A stretch of 64,000 bases of DNA from Eudorina sp. 2006-703-Eu-15 (Eukaryota; Chlorophyta; Chlorophyceae; Chlamydomonadales; Volvocaceae). The stretch spans positions 680,001 through 744,000 of the forward strand of contig BDSI01000035.1 in assembly GCA_003117195.1 (NCBI GenBank), read 5' to 3'. Each line of letters opens with the position of its first letter. Position 1 is the first letter of the stretch. The position numbers and the translations under genes are program-made. Shown here one piece after another: positions 50,601 through 62,300 of the stretch. The notes under the pieces are model-generated. The model saw nothing but the letters and a program-made list of their open reading frames with translations. It was not told where the DNA came from and made no database searches.

Positions 50601-53485
50601 AGAGCGGGTTCATCGTGGGCAAGGTGGGCAAGGTGGGTCAATGTTAGAGTGGGCCCGTCGTGCGCTGTCGACATGTGGTTAGGCAGGGATGGGGGCTTAG
50701 GTGTCCACAGTGTTGTCAGTGTGTGGCAGACAACAGGTCAAGACCCAGACAAGATCAAGACCAACGGAGAGCGAGAGAGAGATGGCATGCCACAGAGCAA
50801 GGCCCGTGAGGAACGTCGGGGGAAAGGGTACCCAGGCTGAAGCTCACATTGGGGCGGGGGGGGGGGGGTAAAGCGCCCGCGCGTAAGAAGGCGAGGGCTC
50901 GGGGCTGAGGGCTCATAAACCGCAGGCAGATCGCGAGGTGGGAAGTCGTGACATCACTCAGGACCCAGAAATCTTATCGATTCCTCCTCATGATGTTCAG
51001 GGCACAGCATCAGATCTTCAGATGTGATACGGGGAACATGCGTTAATGAAGAGCAGGCACCGACGCAGGGCCTGACACCTACCGGCCCCATGCAGCTGCG
51101 GCAGCTGCGGCAGATGAGGCTGCGGCTGTAGCATCCCCGCCCCATCCATAGTACGGGACGAAGGGCCCGCCCGAGCTAGCTGCTGCTGTTGTTGTTGCCG
51201 CTGCTGCTGCTGCGGCGGCGGCGGCGGCGCGGACATCTCCATGTACGGCATCGCCACCATCTGCGTGCCCCCGCCAGCACCGCCCGTCCATGGCGGAGGT
51301 GACACCCCGCCGCCGCCGCCGGCCACCGGCGACGGCGATGACGACGACGCGTAATTGCCGTACCGCCCCGCCGCCGGCGCCCCGCCGTTCCTGTCCGGGC
51401 TGAACCCGGCTTCCGTCACAAACTGCATGCTGGAGTAACCCCCTCCGCCGCCGCTCTCGCTTCCCAAGGCCTCCCCCTCCGCCTCTCGGTCAGACGCCTC
51501 CAACTCCAGCTCCTCAATCAGCCGCTGGATACCCGGCGGCGGCGGCGGCCGCGCCACCTCCCGGCGCTGCTGCTGCGGTGGTGGTGGCTGCTGCTGCTGC
51601 GGTGGTGGTGGCTGCTGTTGCTGCTGCACCGCCGGCGCTGCTACTGCCAGCGCTTCTGTCCTCAGCAGGTGTGGTTCGAGTTCGGGCTCCTCGGGCTCAC
51701 CGGACTCACGCTTCGGTCGCTCGGGAGACGGCTGTAGCCACCGGTTTGGTTCCGGGGCCAGCACCTCTATCTGCTTCACAGAGGACGGCTGGGACCGGAG
51801 GTCCTGGGAGGGCATCCGCCGCTGCCGCTGCTTCTGCTGCTGTTGATGTTGGTACGACACCGAGGGCTGGCTTCTTAGTCGCGACGGCGACACGGCCGAT
51901 GGGGAGGCGGTGCGGGGCGGGCCCGGGATGCCGCTGCGCGCCGCGTTCCGGGGCTTGGCCGGCGCGGCGGCGCGCGGCTGTTGGCGCTCGGGTGGAGAAT
52001 GCGGTTCCCGCGTCGCAGCCGGCGGCGCTGCCGGGGCAGTGGCCGCGGCAGTGGCAGGAGCCTCGGCCGGTGGCCGCTGCGCAGGTGCCCCTGTCTGTGG
52101 GGGAAGCTTTGGTTGCGGCTGGTCCGGGTGGGGCTCCCCGGAGCTGCCTCCTGGCTGCCGGTGCGGCGGTGGCGGCGGTGGCCGCAACTGCACGTGCGTG
52201 GCTTCGCCGGCCGCCTCGGTGTCCTCCTGTCCCGGCTGGCCTCCCAGTGCCCAGCTCTGCTGCTGCTGCTGTTGCGGTTCCTGTTGCTGCGGCTCCTGTT
52301 GCTGTTGTTGCGGCTCCTGTTGCTGCGGCTCCTGTTGCTGTTGTTGCGGCTCCTGTTGCTGCGGCTCCTGTTGCTGTTGTTGCGGCTCCTGTTGCTGCGG
52401 CTCCTGTTGCTGTGGCAGTAAGGCTGCCGACGCTGACTTGCGCCTCGTCGGGCGCCCCGACTCACCTGGGGTCCAGCGCACGGGGCCCCACACCAATCAT
52501 ATGAGCACGGTACACAACCGCCCTGCACCGATTATTCCTTTTGGGAGTTCACGAAGCATCTATCCATCCATCCAACGCTTCAAATTTCTCATTTCACTTC
52601 TCAGGCAACGTGCCTGCGTCTAGCCCAAAGCGCACCACCGCCAAGGTTAGGGACGGGCTCGGAGGCCTCCTTGGCAGGGCGTGGCGAGCCGAACGGAGCG
52701 TTTTCCCATCTGGGTCGCTTGCATTTAGCGCCGATGGTACAGATCCCGGACAGTCACACCAAGTTCGAAGTGTTAGGAGGGCGGAGGGGGGCTTACCCGG
52801 CGCTTTCCTGCTCACGGACCGGCTAGGACGCCGTACGATGTGCTCAGGGCCCTGACCGGGTTCCTCGGTGCCCGCTACCTCAGGCTCGTCACAGGCGGGT
52901 TGCCGTTGCCGCTGAGATCCTTGCTGCTCCTGGTGTTGCTCCTGGTACTGCTCGCGAAGGTTCGGATCTGGGTCTTCCTGTAGCGGCGTCTGCGCCTCCG
53001 CGAAACCCGTGGGAGGGCTGTTGTTTCTAGGGGCTGCGTCGGGCAACGGTGCCCCACGCGTGCTGAGTTGTTTGTAGACCTGGCAGTTGGGTTTGCAGGA
53101 TCGGGGGCGTAGTAACACGGGCAAAGTGTGCGGGGTGTGTGCGATGAGAACAAGCCCAGGGCCAGTGGCGTGCAAGCGCCACCCTGCTGGACAGCTTCGC
53201 GGCCTTTGGTTTCCACGACCGCTCTAGCTAGATGTATGATCACGTGACCTGGAGCACATGCATAGATGCTTATGAAATACTTCGCTGACAAGAATGTCAA
53301 ATTGCGCTAGGCGTAGGGTGCATGTTTCGCCACATTCCTGCCCTTCGAATGACCTCCCGTGCCAGGACACACAATGATAACATGTTACAAACATCAAAAG
53401 GAATGGCGCTTACTGCACGGTTTATACGCGCGGCCGCGCGCCGACGAGCATGTTGTGTCGCGCAGCTGGCATTGTCGCGAAACAT
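41700..53485 (-). CDS. Large Gln/Ala-rich coiled-coil protein with p25-alpha-like module
   Basis: Fourteen minus-strand exons join in phase into about 2050 residues: 53485-53414 (putative first), 53079-52797, 52465-51083, 50561-50346, 49926-49673, 49111-48845, 48462-48121, 47801-47421, 46811-46324, 46043-44381, 43747-43532, 43254-42988, 42509-42387 and 41897-41700. The first part is Gln/Pro-rich with QQQEP repeats. Exons 4-5 encode AELLRLVYSRFTAAPGQPRI, MSGSQMQRLVTALGLMQPTG and AIYTRCKPPGVRKLNYATFV, resembling the p25-alpha (TPPP) domain that bundles microtubules. The rest is mostly Ala-rich coiled coil (for example AQLEGMEGSIAALVMSALSS and ALEELSLSLKRLDEANSELN). Role unknown; a cytoskeletal or ciliary part is a reasonable guess. 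Intron 9 starts with GC, fixed by phase. The first exon rests only on a splice-and-phase match. Confidence 0.6.
47261..47340. repeat. (ACCCT)16 microsatellite
   Basis: Eighty nt of perfect ACCCT units lie in the intron between the exons 47801-47421 and 46811-46324 of the large coiled-coil gene. The transcript strand reads (AGGGT)16, one base short of the TTAGGG-type telomere unit. Confidence 0.97.
52258..52423 (-). repeat. Coding Gln-rich repeat (QQQEP / QQQQQEP)
   Basis: Alternating QQQEP and QQQQQEP units are encoded by CAG/CAA triplets within exon 3 of the large coiled-coil gene. The plus strand reads poly-Cys/Leu shadows. Confidence 0.85.
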
Positions 53486-56123
53486 GCAGTCGATGCCGGT
53501 GAAAGTTCATAATTTTTGTAATACTCTCTCACTTTTTCCTCAGCCATATGCATCCAAGTTAGCTCTGTCAGGCAGGTCGTTTCGACCTTGACGGACGATC
53601 ATATCTGCATCTTATAAGAGAGCATACTGATATACGCTTGAAACTATACGGATTTCACTGTAAACCAGCTAATCTGTGCAAGGAAGCCCATGTAAGATAA
53701 TTTTGAACATGCGTCCGGCAAACTCTTCATCACAATGCGTAGGCAATACATGTCTTGGCAAGGCATAGATGCTATCATTTCTCTGTGCCAATTGAGTAAG
53801 CGGTAACGGACAACAGGTGCAGGCAAGCGGTTGACGGTTGGTGAAATGCAAATTTACCTAAGCGATAACAGGTTCAGAAGGGCGTTCGGGCAACCCCTTG
53901 TCGGTTGATGGATTGCGACCTGTCCAAAGTATGCATGTGCGCAGCACAAGACGCGCGGAGTAAAATCTGTACCCCGCAACCCGAACGAAAGTCTGGCCTC
54001 GCGAAATGAGCCAACCCTTCATGACAATCGAACGTCAAAGCCCGCCACAGAGTTGCAATTTCCAAGCCATAATCAACAACCCGCCAAACGCCACTACTTT
54101 CTGTGGGATCAACCGTCTTGCAGCCCATGGGTTTGCGTGTGCTTTCAAACCCCACAGGTCCTGTGGGGTCCTCCTCCCACAACTACAGCTGAGGCGTGCG
54201 GGTGTGCGACAACATGATCATGTCCACGTGCGGTATCCCACCAAACGATCAGGCAGAGGCAGGGCGTCATCCTGTGCACAAGCAAGGCTCAGGGTACGGT
54301 ACCCTTGCCCACAGAGCCGGTGCTGAACCCGTTCTCAAGGATGGCCAGCCAGCCACGGCGTCTGATGGCACGTGAGCGATTAAGGTAAGGTGGGGACGCG
54401 TGCATCTACAGTCTACACATAATCACGGCACGGATGGCAACGCTGCGACCGATGCCATCGCCACCGACCTCAACCAGCAACCGAAACCGTTACGTGCGCA
54501 CGGCAGCCCCGAAGCTCGCTGTCCTGCAGCGCCAAACCAGACCTGATCACTCGGACAATATTTCGCAATCGTACGTGATTCTTCCTTTCCTCCTACGGGT
54601 CTTGTACGCGTGTACACGCTTCCTTATTTATCGAAAGCTTTCGACACAGGTAAGGGGGCCAGCCGCCTGAAAAATTAAGCTAGCCTCGCAGTTCCGTACG
54701 GTACGGTATTATACCGAGCACTACGTACTGACGGTATTGTCGCCAGTCATGACACACCACCTGCACTTGGATGCAACAAGACACGGCGGCGGTCGTTGGA
54801 GCGGCAGCAGGTCACAACCGCCAACTTCCAACAAGTGCCAACCGCCCCGCAACTGCCCACGGCACCGCCTCACAACATGTCTGAAACCTGGCAACCAACC
54901 GTTGAACCACAACAGCGTCAGCCGTCGACTGGCTCTTATGACTTCTCATACCGTACACCAACCCACGGACCGCGGCCGATGGTGGGTTGCACACATGGTC
55001 CCGGTACGACATTATTATACAATGTATAATTCAAACCGATATACCGGTACAGCGTCAGCAAATCAACGCGTCCATTCCTATGGTAAGGGCCCATATCGTA
55101 TGGGTATTCACGTCGGCGTCGCCGATGACAACACCGTGCGCGCAAAATGCAACCCGACGCAAAATAGCACCTCACCCAGGGTGCGGGCAATCCCCAGATC
55201 GCGATCAATCTGCTCTGTCCTTAACATGCACGAGGCCGCGGGCGTGAACCGCGTCGCAACGGGAGGCTGGCTTGATGCTACCTTGTGGCGGGAGCAGCAC
55301 GATTGCCGTACTTGGCAGTGCCGTACATGACGATGCCGTATTGATGGATGTTGCGACGCGGTGGCTCGGGTGGTCCACGCAACGACGGAGGTACCCTTCG
55401 TCTCGGCGCTCCGTGCCCGACTGACAGGCAGGGTTGACCGGCTGCGGTACTCATCCGCAATGGTGATCCGTACTTTTGAAGGCTTCCAGTCCACAGTTAG
55501 TGCATACCTGCCACAAATCCCACGTCTTCATATTAATGCTTCCATACGAATGCCTCGCTCCATGCCTCCATACTACTGGCCTCCGTACTCCCCGCCAAAT
55601 ACCGGACCCCCAAGCCTTGTCGGTTGTGTGCATCCGAAGTAAGCTCAAAGCACCCCAGCTCGCGTTCTCGCCACGACTTGCAACCTCCTCCTGTCAGGTC
55701 GGATGCCCCCCTCGGCATGCGACCGCCACGAATAATGTACACGGGCAAACCATCCTCGCGACGCCCACCGCTGCCCGCCAGGCACCTCCTGCCTCCGTCC
55801 TGACAACCCGACTTGCGCAACACGACACACGTGACCCGTGGGTCGCCAGAGTCCCAACTAGTACAGGCGGGCCCCCCCACACACACGCACGCACATCGCG
55901 CACACACACATACCTTCCACATCCTTCCTCGCGTACCGAAAGCCCCTTGCACTGCCACACCATGCCTCACCGCTCTCTCACTGAACACACTCCAGGCCAC
56001 CTGGGCGGTTATGGGTGGGCTTCTTGTTAAACACAAGGCCACCTGGCCTCGGTCGGTCGGTCGGGTTCCTTTCCTAAACACACACAGCCAGCGTCAGGGG
56101 CCGGTCCGATATGCAAGACACAG

Positions 56124-56193
<70 letters not shown>

Positions 56194-56322
56194 GCGCGCA
56201 CACACACTCCAGCTTCCAGTCTCTTGGCCCAGTCTTCGTCATCATTCCCCGCTGCGGGATTCCGCAGCGCGCAATCCTCGCCCGCGGCCACACCCCGCGT
56301 CCCGCATCACCCGACGGTCGGG
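53486..56322. other. Intergenic region between the two large minus-strand genes
   Basis: 2.8 kb. It is AT-richer at 53490-53900, where the promoter of the upstream coiled-coil gene should lie. The right part holds GCCGTAC-rich stretches near 55310, one palindrome at 55833-55844, two family A copies (56000, 56052) and the long CA/CG tract. I see no gene. Confidence 0.6.
56125..56200. repeat. (CA)33 microsatellite followed by alternating CG
   Basis: Thirty-three CA units (56125-56190) are followed by CGCGCGCG and more CA. It mirrors the GT/CG tract at 4716-4804 and lies about 120 bp beyond the stop codon of the collagen-like gene. Confidence 0.97.
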
Positions 56323-59300
56323 CTACTTGGCCGCCGACGCCGCGACCGCGGCGGTGACCGCCGCGGCCGCCCCGCCCGGCGGCAGCGCCGCCGCCGAGTT
56401 CTGCGCCGTGAGCACCTCCCCCGGCTTGTCCGCCAGCAGGCCCATCTCGGCGGCGGCGGAGCGGTCGAGCGACACGTTGCGGCTGGCCAGCATCTTGGCC
56501 ACCTGGCCCGGCGAGGACGGCCGGCTGGTCTGCAGCAGCTTGAGCGCGGTGGCCTGCAGGCCGCCCACGTTGGAGATCCGGAACTGGGTCTCCATCTGCC
56601 GCCCGGCGGCCGCCATCGCCTCGTCCATCTCGTTGATGTGGTTCTGGAGCTTGTCCACCTGGCGCGCGATCTGTCGTACAGGGGCAGGCGGGGCGGGGGG
56701 GCGGGCGGCGGACAGCGCGTGAGTAACTTCAGCGGAGAGACGGACAGACAGACAGACAAACACGGCAGAAAGGGGCGACAGGTGTCATATCACACGTAAT
56801 CATACATTTACCTCGCTCAGGGCATCTATAACATACCTGTAGATGCATAACGGAAAGATGGGGGAGAGAGCACACGACTTTCTCGGGGCGAAGCCTCGTC
56901 CCCAGACTCGGATCATCCCCACCCGGCGCACTCCCACCCACTTCCCTTCTCCACCCCAACCCGCCTCCGCGCGCCAGACACCCCGAGCACCGCCTCCTCG
57001 GCCCCGGCTGCCTCCCTCTCCCGGGGCCCCCGACCCGTTCCCTCACTTTGAGCAGGATCTGCTGCAGCGTCTCGTGCTTGATGTGGAACCGCTCGCTGGC
57101 CTCCTCCAGTTGCTCCTGCGGGCGGGGGGCGGGGCGAGTGGGCGCGGGGCGCGGCGCGGCGGGAACGAGGGGGCGGGTTGACCGTGGGAATACGGTTGGG
57201 GGTTGGCGGAACCCCTGGACAGGGGCGGCGGCGGCAGGGGGGGCCCTTCGGAGGCCGCTGTGATGGCGCACGCACGGGCACGCTTCCATACACACATGTT
57301 TGGATCCCTTCTCTAAATACACACACGCCAAGCCCCGGCGGCTCAGTGTACCGCCGAGCACCAGCCCCCGTCCTGTTCCGCGCTGTCGTACCGTACCCGT
57401 ACCGTACCACACACGGTGAGAGACCTCGTCGTGTGCCACACGTCACGCCGCCACAGCGCCACAACCGCCACCCCCGAAAAGCCGAAAGTCCGGAAGGACA
57501 CGGTAGCCTGCCCAACAGCTCCAACGGGGCCTCCCGTCTTGCTGGACCACCGACCTCGCACCTGGTGCCACACACCATCACAGCCCACTACACGATCCGA
57601 ACCCGCACTCCGAAACCGGTAGCGGGAAGTCCCTCCCGTCCCGTCCCGTCCCGTCCCGTTAGACCAGCGACCTCGTCCCGGATGGACCGAGCGCACGGCG
57701 TCGTGTCTCTCCGAGCACCCACCGGACCTCCCGCCTCAACTCGCGCCCCTCCCACAAACCCCCGGTGCCGGTGCGCCCGCCACCCCCCTGGCCTTTTCTT
57801 TGTAACCCCCGCCCCGCCCCGCCTCCTCTGCGCACCGTCACTTCCTCCAGCGCCGCATCCAGCTCCATATCGCGCATGCGCGCCGCCTCGTCGGCCGCCA
57901 TGAGCGACTGCCACGACGCGGCGTCCTTCGGGTCCACCCCGTCGGGCGGCACCACACTGGCCAGGTGCTCCGCCCGCGCGGACTTGAGGCCGCGGCGCGC
58001 CGCCCGCAGCCGCTCGATGGCGCTGCTGACGGGCGTGGCCTCCGCCGCCGCCCCCGCGGCGGCGCCGTCCTTGCCGTCCTTGCCGTCCGCGGCGCCCGCC
58101 ACGCCGTTGCGCTTGAGGCCCTCCACCTCGCCGGCCAGCTTCTCGTGGTGCTGCTCCAGGGTCTTGAGCTGCACGGTCATCTGGCCGACGTCCCGCGCGG
58201 CCTCCTGCAGGCGGGGGGGGGCCAGGGGACGACGGACGCGGGGGTGGTGGTGGTCGTGGTGGTAAGGCCTCCGCTGTAAGGCCTCCGCGAAGGTCAAGAC
58301 AGGGGATTGCGGACCCCGGGGGACCGACCCGGAACAGACAGACGTTTGGGAGCTGGGTGCGGCATTCGGAGATTTGGGCTGTGAGGAGCCTCTAAGGTGC
58401 ATCGTATTCGGGGTTGGGGGCTCTGGGGATGGTGTACTACAGAGGGCGGCGAGGGCTGCCACAGCCAGCGGACACGGGACGGGTCGGCAGTGCACGGACC
58501 AGCCACTCCCCCACCATGTGCGTTCCCGATATGGGTTCCCTCGGACATCTCTACAGCCACCCAGCCTCCATGGTGGTTGTCCGATGGTCCACAGCCCCCC
58601 CCCCACACACACACACCTGGAGGTCGCCCAGCAGGCCGTCCGTGATGCGCTGCAGCGCCTTGAGCTGCTTGGCCTGGCCGTCCATCTTCTCCGCGACCAC
58701 ATCCTGAGCGCGGCAGGTGGCGGTCAAAGTTGAAGGAAAAACCCAAAAATAAACCTGAAACAATACCGTAAGCCCGGCCGGCAGCGGGTCGGAATCGCCA
58801 AGGCGAAAACCGCGTTTCCGAAGCTTCTGTTGCGGGAGGCACGTACCGGGCGGCTAGGACTTATACTTTGGAGACATGCGCCCCCATATGAGGCGACGAG
58901 GGGCTCATCAGCGGTGCGCAAGGAGGGGCGCCGGCTCAGCCCCCCGCGTCTCACTCCAACCAACCCCCACGGGGGGCATCCCCCCGTCACAACACAGCCC
59001 TCACCCACCAGCACTTCGCCTCACTCCAGCCCCCAAGGGGGCATCAACAGGTCGCAACCCCACCCACCAGCACTTCCTGCATGTCCTTGGTCGTGACGTA
59101 CTGCTTGTCGTCGTCGAGGGCAGCCGCCGCCGCGGCGGCGCCGCCCACGGCGCCCGCCGCCCCCGCCGCGCCCGCGGCACCGTCCTCGCCGTCCTTGGCC
59201 GCCGCCGCTTTCTCCAGCTTGGACAGCCTCTGCCGGATGGCCTCCAGATCCTGGGCCTGACCGATCATCTCCTACGTGGAACGAAGAGGAGAGGGCCGCC

Positions 59301-62300
59301 TTTGCGTTGTGTGGCACGAATACGTCACACAAGCTATAGATCACGCCACCAAGCACAGACCATTCTGACACGGCGCGGCCGTCGTACAGTACGTGATGTA
59401 CGGCATGGCACAAGGCCGGCCCACGGGCCGATTCTCCCACCGCCATGGAACGCTCACCGCGTCACACTATGTGGCACTTCATCGTGCTGTCGGATGCCGT
59501 ACAAATGTGTGTTTTTCTATGATGCTGTGGACAACCATCGCCGTACACCGCACGGGACGGAACGACGGACCCCTCCTGCGGGCCGCCGTAGCCAACCGCC
59601 GCCGTACACCCAAGTCACCTGGAGTGCCTCTCCCAGCTCCTTTGTCAGCCGCTGCTCAACCTCCGTGATGAGCTTGATGGTCAGCTCGGTCTGCTCCGCC
59701 GCCTTGGCCGCCTCCGCGCCCGCCTTGGCGGCCTCCGCGCCCGCCGCCTCGCCCACTGCGCCCGCCTTGACCGCCGCCCAGCCGGGGCCGCGGGGGCCCC
59801 CGTCGTCGTCGTTCACTTGCTTCTCAAGCAGCGCCAATTTGTCCGCCAGGCCCTTGAGCTGCGCCTGCGTGGCGGCATGCTGCGCCGCCACGCTGTTGAC
59901 CTGAAGGATAGGACAGGAAGGGATATAGATGGAATAGATGGGATGGGATAGGGTAGGTGGTACAGATAGGATAGGATACCGTGATCAAGTGTGAGGCAAG
60001 CTGGTGGCAGATAAGATGCAGAGATGTGCAGATGTGGTGTAGATGTGGTGCAAATGGGGTGCGGATAAGGTGCCGATAAGCAAATGAAGGAGAGCATCGG
60101 GCAGGGTGCTGTTCTACATGCGGTGGCGGATGCCGTTCCACAGGCACTACTCCCGTACAATGCTCTTCTGTCAACACACCCTTTCCAGTCGGCGCTCCTT
60201 GCGAAAAATGATACGTCCCTGTCGCTGCAACTACGCGGTTCTATGACTTACAGCATAGCTACTGGGACCTTGCCAGCCACGCACGAATCACATGCCGTAC
60301 GACTACGCCGTACAACCGCAACGCGCTGGCCCCAAGTTGGAGATGACACGTCGAGGGGAGATGCCGTACATGCGCGCGCACGCACCTTATTATCGAGGTC
60401 CTCGACGCGACCCAGTTGGATTCCGGAATCCGCCGATTTGAGTGTACGACCCGACCGCCGGCCGTCGCCGTCTTCGTCCTGCCGTACGCGTTTCACAGGA
60501 CATGGGCCGGGGCCACCGACCCATGGGTTCGGGGTTTGGGTTCGGCTCGGGGACAGGGGCTAGCGTTGGCGCGCCCCACACACACGTAAAGAAAGACATC
60601 AAGGATTTTGGACTACAGCCGCCGGACCGACCCCTGGGTCAGAGGCCAGCCGGACGGGTCAGTGTCGCAGTGGCGCGAACAAGAGATGCACGTGGAGCCT
60701 CGTACGGTGACCTCCGTCTGCTGTACAGCCGTACCTGCGGCGGCGCCTGGCCGCTGGCCATCGCGTGAGCCTCGTCCACCTTGTCCGTCAGGCCCCTAAT
60801 CTGGCGGGCCATATCCAGAAGCTGGAGGTGCACCGTCATCGGCGTCATCGGTCGCCCGGCGGCACCGTCAGCGCCCGACGCGCCGTCAGGGCCCGCCACA
60901 CCGTCGGCGCCGCCGGCGCCCGCCCTGAACGACGGTATCTTCGACAGCTGCCCATTGGCGTGCTGCGCCGCGTCGTTCGCCGTCGACGCGGCCAGTGTGG
61001 CGGCGCAGCCGGCGCTCGTCGCCGCCGCGGCGGCGGTGTCGGCGCCGGTGGCGGCGGCCTTCGCCGTCTCCGCGGCGCGAAGCGCCTCGTCCGCCGCGGC
61101 TTTTGCGGCGTTGGCGGCCGTTTCGGCCGCCAGGCGAGCCGCACGAAGCGCTTCCGCTTCCGCCGCCGCCGTCAACACCGCCGCCGCGCCGACCGGCGCC
61201 ACCGCCGCCACGACGCCGTCCTTGCCGTCAAGTCCAGCAACGCCGCCCTCGCCCGCCAGTGCCGCACCCGCCAACTCGAGCCGCCTGAGGGCCGCATCGG
61301 CCTCCGCCACCGCGGCCTTGGCCGCCTCCGCTGCCGCCTCCGCCGCCAGACGGGCCGAGCGCATCGCCTCCAGCTCTCCCGTGCCGTCCACGCCGTCCCT
61401 GCCAGCGGCGCCGTCCTCACCGACGCCTGAAAAGCCGTCCGCGCCGGCGGCACCGGCGGCGCCCGCCATACCCGCCAAGCCGACGATGCCCGACCGGCCG
61501 CGCTTGCCTGCAGCCGCGTCCTTGCCGGCACCGTCCGCGCCCGCGGCGCCGTCCTGACCCGCCCCCGCCGCACCGGCGGCGCCAGCCTTGGCGCCGGCGC
61601 CGCGCTTTCCGTTGGCACCCGCCTTGCCGCCGGCACCGTCCTGACCTGCACCCGCGGTTGCCCCGGCGCCGTCCTTGCCGCCGGCGCCGCGCTTCCCATT
61701 GGCCGCCGCCTTGGCGTCTGCGCCTTGACGTCCGGCACCGTCCTTGCCGGCAGCGCCGTCCGTCCCGGCTCCGGTCACGCCCGCCACGCCGGCCACGCCA
61801 CCTGACCCGTCCTTGCCGTCCTTGCCGGCGCCGACCTTGCCGGCGGCTAAGGCCGCCTGCAGCCGCTTGATGGCCGCCGCGGCCTGCTCCGCCGCCGCCG
61901 TGGCCGCGTTCGCCGCCGCCACCGCAGCCTGGCGGGCCGTCCGCATCGCCCGCATAGCGGCGGCGTTCTGACCAGACAGGCCGTCCTTGCCGTCCTTGCC
62001 GCCGACGGCCGCCAGCGCCGCCGCGGCGTCTTTCTTGGCGTCCTTGGCCTCGGCCCTCGCCTCCGCCAGCTCCTTCTGTAGCGCCGCGACCGAGCCACGC
62101 AGCTGCTCGGCCGCGGCAGCGTCCAGGGCACCCGCACCCAGCGCCGCCGCCGCGCCGTTGCCGTCCTTGCCCTCACCCGCCAGCGCCGCCGCCGCCTCAA
62201 GCCGCTTCAGGGCCGCATCCGCCTCCTCAACCGCCGCTCGGGCCGCCTCCGCTGCCGCCTCGGCCGCCAGGCGAGCTGCCCGCATCGCCTCCAGGTCGCC

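Noticed and set aside
53297..53485. Stand-alone small protein starting at 53485
   Set aside because: A strong donor (GTAAGC) after 24 codons and a phase match to 53079 make it a better first exon of the large coiled-coil gene, though unproven.
55300..55345. Frequent GCCGTAC/GTACGG motifs as copper-response (GTAC core) elements
   Set aside because: The motif is widespread in exons, introns and spacers alike, so it carries no gene-specific regulatory signal.
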